Source of the DNA: Fulvivirga ligni
GTDB taxonomy: Bacteria; Bacteroidota; Bacteroidia; Cytophagales; Cyclobacteriaceae
Length of the DNA stretch: 64,000 nucleotides
Reading direction: 5' to 3'
Assembly (NCBI RefSeq): GCF_021389935.1
Contig: NZ_CP089979.1
Span: 3,949,001 to 4,013,000 of the forward strand
Each line of letters starts with the position of its first letter. Positions within the stretch are counted from its first letter, which is position 1. The translations under genes and the position numbers were made by a program. The notes beneath the pieces are model-generated. The model did not search any database. It was not told the origin of the DNA and worked only from the letters and a program-made list of their open reading frames with translations. This document shows positions 35,801 to 44,009 of the stretch, piece after piece.

Positions 35801-38800
35801 TTGTCTTTAGATAATCTTAAAATTTTCAAACTTTCAGCATTTCGAGCAATCACTATAAGTTTATCTTCCTTAAAGTTCAATGATTTTATATCTCTCACCT
35901 GGCCTGTTATTGATAGACCACTAATTTGATTAGGAATTGAAATCAACTTCCCATTATTGTTCTCAACTAGCAAACCATAGTCAGCATCGTTTCTTCCTAA
36001 TTGAATATTGTTTTCATAAAAATTACCACCAAAAACGAAGTCTAGCCATCCATCATGATTATAGTCAAATGTATATATGCTATTTATGGGAGACATTTGT
36101 GCCTCAATGGGTAAAGGTTCAAAACTAAAACCGTCATCACCATTATTTAAAAATATACCAGATCGCATTTCATAAACAGAAAGATGCTTGGCATCTTCGA
36201 GATCAGATGATTTAATAACATCTCCCTTATCCGCCGCCTTTGCAAACTCAGCATAGCTTACATACTTGTTTTTGATGGCCGTTAGTTGACCGCCTAATTC
36301 GTCTTTTGTGGCAAAAAGGTATTTTTTATCATGCAGATAATAATAGAGCAAATGATCCAGTTTACCGTTTTTATCGTAGTCTTTCACATACAGTGAGATA
36401 GGCTGGTCAATGCTTGCTTTCAGCTTGGTATTTAAGCCTAGATTACCGCAGATTAAATCCATGTCACCATCATGATCTATATCTGCTGTCAACACTGTGT
36501 TCCACCAGCCATTACTTCCTTCGAATGAATCTTCTTGTCCGGGCGTCAATTTATTATCAATGTTGTAAAAAATGGTAATAGGAAACCATTCTCCTACAAC
36601 TACTAGATCTAATGTTCCATCTCCATCCATATCTGACCAAGATGCATCCTTTACCATTCCTATTTCCTTTAGTGCCGGAGGTGTGATGTCCGTGAAATTT
36701 CCTTTGCCATCATTTTGAAGTAAAAAACTTTCTGGTGTTTTTCCATAATTCCACGGCACAACTCTTCCTCCTACGAATAAGTCTATGTCTCCATCTTTAT
36801 CATAATCGGCTGCGACTACAGTGGAACCTGTTACTGTTACATTTATAAAATCATTCTTGCGACTAAATTCGCCTTTCCCGTTATTTGAATAAAGCCTTAA
36901 TTGAAGGGCTTCATCCCCTTCTCTAAATTCATTCCCCCCACTTACCACAATAAGATCCAAATCTTTGTCATTGTCAACATCAACTAAGAGTGAGCCTATA
37001 TCTTCATTTAAGCTATCCTTATCCAAGGCTGGCTGATTTGATAATTTGAACCCTTCATCGGTTTGAAGGAATAAATTCGCTCTCTGCCATTTAGCTCCAC
37101 CAACAAAGAAATCATCTTTCCCATCACCATTCACATCGCCAACTGCCAGTTTAGGGCCTTCAGTGGATGACATATGAGGAACTAAAGCTTCTCTATTAAA
37201 TTCAATAAATTTATTTTCTTTATGAACATATGATAATGAAAGACTGTCAGAATAATCCTCAAAAACATGACTTTGTGCTTTATCATAATTATACTGTTCA
37301 TTGGCATCAGATTGCTTAATTGTAAGCGTTTGATTGGACTCAACTTGTTTGAGTAGCTGGAAGGATTTGTTTGGCCATATTACATACAAGGAATCAATTG
37401 TTTCTTTTTGTCCTAAACCTAAGATTATCTCAGCAGGAACAGCAGATTGATAACCTCGGGTAGTGTATACTTCATGGACAATTTGCTGTCCATCAGTTAA
37501 AGGGATCATTATTTTTGTGCCTATTCCAAGTGTGTTTTTATCTGATCCAACTAGCTTGATTTTTAAATATTTAGCTTTAGGGCTTGAGTTCTGATCTATG
37601 ACATGGTTTTTATAAATGAATGCGGGTTGATCTACATTATTACAAATGATGTCTAAATCCCCATCGTTATCAAGATCCGCATAAACAGCTCCATTAGAAA
37701 AAGACTCTTGGTTTAATCCCCAAAGTTTAGACACATTCTCAAAGGTCAAATTCTTATTATTCTTAAATGCATAGTTTGGGATCTTTACCACAGGCATTTG
37801 CTCAACCAGAGCTAAATCTTTATCGCTAATATCTCCTTCAAGTCTTCTCTGAACGGCCTCACTGGATACATAGTTTATATAGTCTAAATCATTGGAGCGC
37901 CTCTTTATTCCGTTAGCTACATATATATCTTTATAACCATCTAGGTCTAAATCAGCAATTAAACCGGACCAACTCCAGTCAGTAGCCGCAATATTTGCCA
38001 AAAGACCTATCTCACTGAAATGATTATTACCACGGTTTAATTGTAGGGAATTTCTAGCGAACTGGTATCCATAACCATAACGGAGTTTATAATTATAGAT
38101 ATTAAATGGATCCTCTGCCGCCGATGACTTCAACATAATAGGGTCTTCGGGTAGCATATCCAATGATATAATATCCAGTAAACCGTCATTGTTAATATCA
38201 GCGATATCGTTACCCATGGAAAACCTACTGGTATGGCCAATACTTTTTTCTAACTGCTCAGAGAAGGTGCCATCACCATTGTTCATGTAGAGATAGTCAT
38301 TTTCATGGAAGTCATTACCAACATATATGTCAGGATATCCATCCCAGTTCAGATCGCCGATGCTTATACCTAAACCGTATCCTAAGGCACTACTATATAT
38401 TCCACTCTCAGCACTGACATCTACAAAAACGCCATTGTCATTGCGCATCAGTTTGTCGCCGGCTAGAGGATGAATTTCGCCACGAATATCTGATCTAACG
38501 AAAGTGCCATTTGAATGCACCGAATGGTTAAGCATATACATGTCTAGATCTCCATCTAAATCATAGTCAAAGAAGGCAGCCTGTGTGGAGAATCCTATTA
38601 AATCAAGTCCATATTCCTTAGCCATATCTTTGAACTTTGGCACACCATTTTCATCATTTCCTTGATTAATATATAGCTGATTCTTACCACGTATATTTTG
38701 GAAATCTCCTAGCTGACTAACATATATATCTAATTTACCATCAGCATTAACGTCAGCCATAGTTACGCCAGTTGTCCAGCCCTTTTTTCCTTCTACATGA

Positions 38801-39114
38801 GCCAATTCAGTAATATCCTGAAACTTAAAATTTCCCTTATTTAAATAAAGCTTATTATTGATTTGATTAGCAGTAAAATATAAGTCGTGCAGGCCATCCC
38901 CATTTAAATCTCCGGCTGCAATACCACCACCGTTATAGAAATAGAGATAAGAAAAGATGTTTAGTTGGGTGCTTTCCGTTAAATCATTGCTGAAATTAAC
39001 ACCTGTATAATCTTCAGTTAGAAGCTCAAATTGTGCGCTTGGCTCATCTTTCTCTTGGCAGGAGCAAATGATAATAAATACTAAAATTGCGAATAAGTAG
39101 TTTTTAATATTCAT
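35797..39114 (-). CDS. FG-GAP/VCBS repeat lipoprotein with ASPIC/UnbV domain (copy 2)
   Basis: The start is set at 39114, giving a lipoprotein signal (FIIICSC); a start at 39147 would add eleven residues and deepen the overlap with the upstream gene. The 1105-residue product is a surface-type beta propeller built from many FG-GAP repeats, each with a calcium-binding DxDxDG loop (for example GDLNGDGLHDLY, DYDLDGDLDMY, DIDHDGDMDLI). An ASPIC/UnbV domain sits in the middle (about 510-600, ending LGLGQKETIDSLYVIWP). Such proteins are probably glycan- or protein-binding. It is a tandem paralogue of the next gene, which it overlaps by 11 bases. Confidence 0.9.
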   Translation of the reverse strand: MNIKNYLFAILVFIIICSCQEKDEPSAQFELLTEDYTGVNFSNDLTESTQLNIFSYLYFYNGGGIAAGDLNGDGLHDLYFTANQINNKLYLNKGNFKFQDITELAHVEGKKGWTTGVTMADVNADGKLDIYVSQLGDFQNIRGKNQLYINQGNDENGVPKFKDMAKEYGLDLIGFSTQAAFFDYDLDGDLDMYMLNHSVHSNGTFVRSDIRGEIHPLAGDKLMRNDNGVFVDVSAESGIYSSALGYGLGISIGDLNWDGYPDIYVGNDFHENDYLYMNNGDGTFSEQLEKSIGHTSRFSMGNDIADINNDGLLDIISLDMLPEDPIMLKSSAAEDPFNIYNYKLRYGYGYQFARNSLQLNRGNNHFSEIGLLANIAATDWSWSGLIADLDLDGYKDIYVANGIKRRSNDLDYINYVSSEAVQRRLEGDISDKDLALVEQMPVVKIPNYAFKNNKNLTFENVSKLWGLNQESFSNGAVYADLDNDGDLDIICNNVDQPAFIYKNHVIDQNSSPKAKYLKIKLVGSDKNTLGIGTKIMIPLTDGQQIVHEVYTTRGYQSAVPAEIILGLGQKETIDSLYVIWPNKSFQLLKQVESNQTLTIKQSDANEQYNYDKAQSHVFEDYSDSLSLSYVHKENKFIEFNREALVPHMSSTEGPKLAVGDVNGDGKDDFFVGGAKWQRANLFLQTDEGFKLSNQPALDKDSLNEDIGSLLVDVDNDKDLDLIVVSGGNEFREGDEALQLRLYSNNGKGEFSRKNDFINVTVTGSTVVAADYDKDGDIDLFVGGRVVPWNYGKTPESFLLQNDGKGNFTDITPPALKEIGMVKDASWSDMDGDGTLDLVVVGEWFPITIFYNIDNKLTPGQEDSFEGSNGWWNTVLTADIDHDGDMDLICGNLGLNTKLKASIDQPISLYVKDYDKNGKLDHLLYYYLHDKKYLFATKDELGGQLTAIKNKYVSYAEFAKAADKGDVIKSSDLEDAKHLSVYEMRSGIFLNNGDDGFSFEPLPIEAQMSPINSIYTFDYNHDGWLDFVFGGNFYENNIQLGRNDADYGLLVENNNGKLISIPNQISGLSITGQVRDIKSLNFKEDKLIVIARNAESLKILRLSKDK

Positions 39115-42100
39115 AGAATTCGAGTGAATCATTGTTTTTAGCAACAATTAGTAATCTTTTATTATTGATAGTTCTAACCGAAATGACCTTTTTTACATCA
39201 CCAGTCACACCTATTTCAGTCGTCAGTATTTTAGGAGTGGTAGTATAGTCGAGTATTTGCCCATGGTTACTGTCATATATACCTTCTTCTGGTTTTGTTG
39301 CGGAATAATTTCCTGTAAGAAGAAATTTTTGGTCAGTCTCTTCATTAGAAATAGGCTGAATGTCAAAAATCGGTGAGAATTGAGCCTTTTCCGGTAAGTT
39401 CTGAGTAGTGTAAGATCCGTCACCATTGTTAATGACAGCTATGGATGCCAGATTAAAAACCTCCAATCTTACCGACTTATCAAGTTCTTCTGAGGAAAAT
39501 ATTTCATTAATGGTTTTTCCAGCATAGTCTTTAAAGTAGGTGAATTTTTTCTTTAGAAGAGGTAATTGCTTTATTAAGTCATTTTTAAGAGCAGTAGGAT
39601 AAAGCTGACCATTTTGATAATAAGCAAAGATATGTTCATCGGTTCCATTATTGTCAAAATCATTAATAAACAAGGTCAATGGTTCTTTTTCAGAGGCATT
39701 AAATTTGGAGTTTAATCCCCAGTTTCCAATTAGAAGATCCATTTCTCCATCTTGATTTAGGTCAGTTGATATTATGGATTGATACCATCCGTTGCTATTA
39801 ACTAGTCCTGGCACATTATATAATCTTTCGAGGTTGGCTCCTTTGTTTTTGAAAATTGTTGGGGGCATCCATTCGCCAACCACTATCAAATCGAGATCCG
39901 AGTCGTTATCGATATCCACCCATACACCATCCGTTACCATGCCTACTTTTACAAGTTTAGGCGCTACTGTAGCAGTAACGTCTATAAATTTACCATCACC
40001 TGAATTCTCAAGGATTCTGCTTGTTCCCGGACTACCATATTTACCAGGTTCCGCTCTTCCTCCTACAAAAAGATCTATGAAGCCATCATTATTGAAGTCA
40101 CCGGCTTTTACACAAGCTCCCATATCAAAGAATCTAGGTAATGCAGATTCGGAGCGCGTAAAATCAATTTTGGAACCAGCACTTTTTTGGATATATACTC
40201 GATCCTGTAATGAAGCAGTACCTGCTGGAAACTCATACCCCCCGCTTACAACATATAGATCTTGCAAGCCATCATTATTTACATCAAGAAAAATTGCGTC
40301 AACATCTTCAAAATTTTGATCTGTCTTGAAGTCAGAGACTTCTAATGATCTAAAACTTCCATTTTTTTGTTGGATATAGACGCTACCTGCCTGGCCTGTG
40401 GCGCCTCCAATATAAAAATCATCAAGGCCATCACCGTTGATATCACATTTTGCTAATGAAGGTCCCTCACGAGATATCATATGATAGATTAGTCTTTCTC
40501 TATCAAAATCTACAAATGAATTTTCCTTGTGTTTGAACTCAGGAGTCATATTTATGTTAACACCCTTAATGTCAGATCCTTGATCAATTGTAGGACCTGA
40601 AAACATACTAGCATTTTGAATATCAATATGGAGTGTTTGATTAGCTTGTATGGCAGAATTAATTATTTGCTTTTTGTCAGGTCCCCATGTAACTATCAAG
40701 CTATCTACTTTAGAGCTTTTACCAAGACCAAAAATCAGTTCATAGTTCATTGAGGACTGGAAACCTTTGGTTGGAATATTTTCTAACATCTGTGTATTTC
40801 CTTGCCAGAATATTTGAACCCTTGCACCCACGCCAAATGGATTTTGTCTATCACCTTTGAGATGTATCTTAAGGAAATTATGTTCAGTATTTTTATTGGA
40901 ATTGTTTCTATATACAAATGCAGGCTGATTTACATTGTTGACAATAAGATCCAGGTCACCGTCGTTATCAAGATCTCCATAAGCAGCACCGTTAGAATGT
41001 GAAGGTTCAGCTAAACCCCAATCGGCGGCAACATTTTTAAATTGAAGGCTAGAATCTTGAAGAAACATATAATTTTCAATTGGTGTGGAAGGCATCTTTT
41101 CCACAAGCTTTTCAAAATCGACTGTTTCCTGACGCATAGCAGTAATGAGATTATCTTCATTAGCCAAAAAGTCGATAAAATCTTGATCTGTTACATCTCT
41201 GTAAACTCCATTTGTTACAAATATTTCTTTAAGACCACTGTTGGTGAAATCAGCTATTAATGTACCCCAGCTCCAATCTGTAGCACTTACACCAGCATAT
41301 TGGCCGATCTCCTTAAAAACACCATTGCTACCGTTTAACTGTAGCGTATTACGCATGAACTGATCATAGTAGTCATTGGCTAGAATTAATCGATGTCTGT
41401 CATAGGTTTCATAGTTGGTAGTCAGTTTTAATCTCTTGTCAGTAGCAGGTAGCATATCGGTCACAAAAATATCTGGCCACCCATCATTATTAATGTCTGC
41501 AGCATCTGTCCCCATGGAAAACTGGCTAATGTGCCCTAACCTGCTTGTAAGTTCATCTTTAAAGGTTCCGTCTTTTTGATTTACATAAAGGTAATCCCTT
41601 TCGAAGAAGTCATTAGAAATGTACAAATCCAACCAGCCATCTAAATTTATATCTGTTACAGTTACTCCTAGCCCAAAACCTATTACACTTCCATAAATTC
41701 CAGATTCCTGACTTACATCAATAAACTTATTGCTATCATTTCTATACAACTTATCACCACCAGTACTATCTCGGACGTGTCTAATGTTTTCTAATCCTAA
41801 GGATGAGACAGGTCGAAAGGAATTATTAAGGACATAGCAATCTAAATCTCCATCATTATCATAATCAAAAAATACAGCATGTGTGCTAAAACCTTTATCT
41901 GCTAGACCGAATTCTTCAGCTTTATCTGTGAAGGTGAGATCACCATTATTAATAAATAATTCATTTTCCCTTCTTCCCCCTGTTATGTCTCCTGAGTTAC
42001 AAACGTAGATATCTAGCAAGCCATCGCCATTTACATCAGCCATACTTACTCCGGTGGACCAAATTTTATCACCTCCGACACCAGCTTGATCCGTTATATC

Positions 42101-42388
42101 CTTGAAATTAAAATCCCCTTGATTTAGAAATAGCTGGTTGCCTTTCATATTGGCTGTCATGTAAACATCGGGAAGACTATCATTATTGATGTCCCCTATG
42201 GCAACACCACCACCATTATAGTAATTTCTGTACCTAAAAACGTCGAGATCTTTATTTAAGGTGAGCTCGTTGGTGAAGGATATTCCAGAAGTGGTTACAT
42301 TGGTAAAAAGGGTTTCCTGTGAAGGTTCTTCAGGGGTGGAACAAGAAATGCAAAATATTATGAAGGTCAGGTTAATTAGTTTCCGCAT
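39104..42388 (-). CDS. FG-GAP/VCBS repeat lipoprotein with ASPIC/UnbV domain (copy 1)
   Basis: A 1094-residue lipoprotein (FCISC, Cys16) with the same architecture as its downstream paralogue: N-terminal FG-GAP repeats with calcium loops (DINNDSLPDVY, DVNGDGLLDIY, DYDNDGDLDCY), a central ASPIC/UnbV domain (about 500-590, NPFGVGARVQIFW to SLIVTWGP), and a second run of repeats to the C-terminus. Proteins of this kind regularly accompany SusCD pairs in Bacteroidota, but their molecular role is not established. It lies after susD, separated by a hairpin that may lower expression of the downstream genes. Confidence 0.9.
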   Translation of the reverse strand: MRKLINLTFIIFCISCSTPEEPSQETLFTNVTTSGISFTNELTLNKDLDVFRYRNYYNGGGVAIGDINNDSLPDVYMTANMKGNQLFLNQGDFNFKDITDQAGVGGDKIWSTGVSMADVNGDGLLDIYVCNSGDITGGRRENELFINNGDLTFTDKAEEFGLADKGFSTHAVFFDYDNDGDLDCYVLNNSFRPVSSLGLENIRHVRDSTGGDKLYRNDSNKFIDVSQESGIYGSVIGFGLGVTVTDINLDGWLDLYISNDFFERDYLYVNQKDGTFKDELTSRLGHISQFSMGTDAADINNDGWPDIFVTDMLPATDKRLKLTTNYETYDRHRLILANDYYDQFMRNTLQLNGSNGVFKEIGQYAGVSATDWSWGTLIADFTNSGLKEIFVTNGVYRDVTDQDFIDFLANEDNLITAMRQETVDFEKLVEKMPSTPIENYMFLQDSSLQFKNVAADWGLAEPSHSNGAAYGDLDNDGDLDLIVNNVNQPAFVYRNNSNKNTEHNFLKIHLKGDRQNPFGVGARVQIFWQGNTQMLENIPTKGFQSSMNYELIFGLGKSSKVDSLIVTWGPDKKQIINSAIQANQTLHIDIQNASMFSGPTIDQGSDIKGVNINMTPEFKHKENSFVDFDRERLIYHMISREGPSLAKCDINGDGLDDFYIGGATGQAGSVYIQQKNGSFRSLEVSDFKTDQNFEDVDAIFLDVNNDGLQDLYVVSGGYEFPAGTASLQDRVYIQKSAGSKIDFTRSESALPRFFDMGACVKAGDFNNDGFIDLFVGGRAEPGKYGSPGTSRILENSGDGKFIDVTATVAPKLVKVGMVTDGVWVDIDNDSDLDLIVVGEWMPPTIFKNKGANLERLYNVPGLVNSNGWYQSIISTDLNQDGEMDLLIGNWGLNSKFNASEKEPLTLFINDFDNNGTDEHIFAYYQNGQLYPTALKNDLIKQLPLLKKKFTYFKDYAGKTINEIFSSEELDKSVRLEVFNLASIAVINNGDGSYTTQNLPEKAQFSPIFDIQPISNEETDQKFLLTGNYSATKPEEGIYDSNHGQILDYTTTPKILTTEIGVTGDVKKVISVRTINNKRLLIVAKNNDSLEFYEY

Positions 42389-42409
42389 TAATAATGGTAT
42401 TTAACAAGT

Positions 42410-42440
42410 AAAAGCAAGTGCCATTATGACACTTGCTTTT
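42410..42440 (-). terminator. Intercistronic hairpin between susD and the UnbV genes
   Basis: AAAAGCAAGTG (42410-42420) and CACTTGCTTTT (42430-42440) form an 11-base stem with a nine-base loop. On the minus strand it is followed by TTTTACTTGTT, a weak T tract. This suggests partial termination or an mRNA-stabilising 3' end for susCD. Confidence 0.7.
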
Positions 42441-42460
42441 AATGATAAGTCTTTTATTAA

Positions 42461-43987
42461 TTAATATCCAGGATTAGGCTGCAAATTAGGATTAGAGTCT
42501 AATGCCTGTTGAGGGATTGGGAATAAAACTCTTGTTTTGTCTGTAACTGTTTTACCTTCCCATGTTGATGTGAACGTTCCAAATCTAATTTGATCAGTTC
42601 TTCTTACTCTCTCGTAATAAAGTTCTCTTCCTCTTTCATCCAGAACGATGTCTAAAGATGCTGGAATTGATGCTACACCACGAAGATCTCTTAGTTCATC
42701 TAACATCCCTTGAGCAGATTGTCCATTAGTTACTGATCCGCCCCTTAAAATGGCTTCAATTTTCATTAAATGCACATCTGCATATCTTAATAATACTAAT
42801 GAGCCAATGGTTGCAATACCTGGAGCATCCGGGCCTTGACTAATTACTTCTGGATAATACTTTACTACCCTAATACCTGCTTCATCATTATTTCCTACCA
42901 AATTGATATCTTCAGTATATGTTAATTGACTTCCCCTCCTATTGTTAACTGGTTCACCAGCAGCATTTGTTTGAGGACCAACTAAAAAGCCAAAGCCATG
43001 AGCAGGGTTAGGTCCAAGCCTAACATCTCCATTGTCAAATTTATTGTAAAAATCACTCAAGGTAGTGAAGCCATTCCATCCACCAGAACCTTGTCCCTTA
43101 GGAGGCTGATTGTAATGAATACCCATATAATAATAGGCATCAGGAGGGCTAGTTACACCTTTATCCGCCACAAAAATCTTTTCTGTAGTAGTTGAATCCT
43201 TAAAATTTCTAAAATAATTCTCTTCTAAGGCATACCCCATATCCATTACGGCATCACAGTATTCAATGACTTTGTCCATATCGGCCTTTTCGAAATTATA
43301 AGGACCTGCAGGTTCTGTTGCAGTATAGACTGCTTTGTTAAGATAAAGTCTTGCTAATAAGGCATTAGCAGCTCCTTTATTTACTACACCTGGATTTACA
43401 CCTGGTCCACCTGCATCTAAATCAGGTAAAGCCTCAGTTAAATCTTTAACAATGAAATCAAATGCCTCTGTTCTAGACATTACCTTAGGGTCTACATCCA
43501 CACCCTCATCAATTTCTCTAAATGGTACAACACCATAAAGGTCTACTACATAGAACATATTGAATGCTCTCAAAAACTTGGCTTGTGCAGCCTGTTCAGC
43601 CGTAGGAGATGATCCTAATATTTGATTACATACAAAAACTGCTGAATTTAGATTATTCCAAGCTCGTGTAACATATTGGTGAGTAGGATCCCATGTATGC
43701 TGATGTAAAGATCTCCAAATACCATTATCACCCCAGTCGGTACCTCTAGTAGGTCCAATCATCTCGTCACTTGGATGTTCTAATAGAGCCATAATGTTAT
43801 CTTGACCAATATGATCATTCAATTTATTATAGGCTGTAGCAAGTAAATCACCTGGATCACCTGTACTAACTCCCCCCACTATTACTACTGGAACAGAATC
43901 TGTAAATTCCGTCTCCAAATCGGTACATGCTACCGAACCTGCCAATAGCATGCATAAACTTATTTTTTTAATCGTAGTATATCGCAT
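42461..43987 (-). CDS. SusD/RagB-family surface lipoprotein
   Basis: The glycan-binding lid of a SusCD outer-membrane importer. The lipobox is GSVAC (Cys21). The 508-residue product has the usual TPR-like N-terminal half (AKFLRAFNMFYVVDLYGVVPF is the signature block) and the variable ligand-binding half, ending with LRDLRGVASIP, a conserved RERGRELYYE-type segment (LDERGRELYYERVRR) and PIPQQALDSNPNLQPNPGY, which is the classic SusD C-terminus. It starts 22 bases after susC. With GH65 and GH37 downstream, the ligand is probably an alpha-glucoside. Confidence 0.95.
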   Translation of the reverse strand: MRYTTIKKISLCMLLAGSVACTDLETEFTDSVPVVIVGGVSTGDPGDLLATAYNKLNDHIGQDNIMALLEHPSDEMIGPTRGTDWGDNGIWRSLHQHTWDPTHQYVTRAWNNLNSAVFVCNQILGSSPTAEQAAQAKFLRAFNMFYVVDLYGVVPFREIDEGVDVDPKVMSRTEAFDFIVKDLTEALPDLDAGGPGVNPGVVNKGAANALLARLYLNKAVYTATEPAGPYNFEKADMDKVIEYCDAVMDMGYALEENYFRNFKDSTTTEKIFVADKGVTSPPDAYYYMGIHYNQPPKGQGSGGWNGFTTLSDFYNKFDNGDVRLGPNPAHGFGFLVGPQTNAAGEPVNNRRGSQLTYTEDINLVGNNDEAGIRVVKYYPEVISQGPDAPGIATIGSLVLLRYADVHLMKIEAILRGGSVTNGQSAQGMLDELRDLRGVASIPASLDIVLDERGRELYYERVRRTDQIRFGTFTSTWEGKTVTDKTRVLFPIPQQALDSNPNLQPNPGY

Positions 43988-44009
43988 CTGTAATAATTTT
44001 AAGTCCTAA

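Noticed and set aside
39792-40319. Open frame of 175 codons on the plus strand
   Set aside because: It lies wholly opposite the UnbV gene and its sequence mirrors the Asp/Gly-rich repeats in antisense; no promoter, ribosome site or domain supports it.
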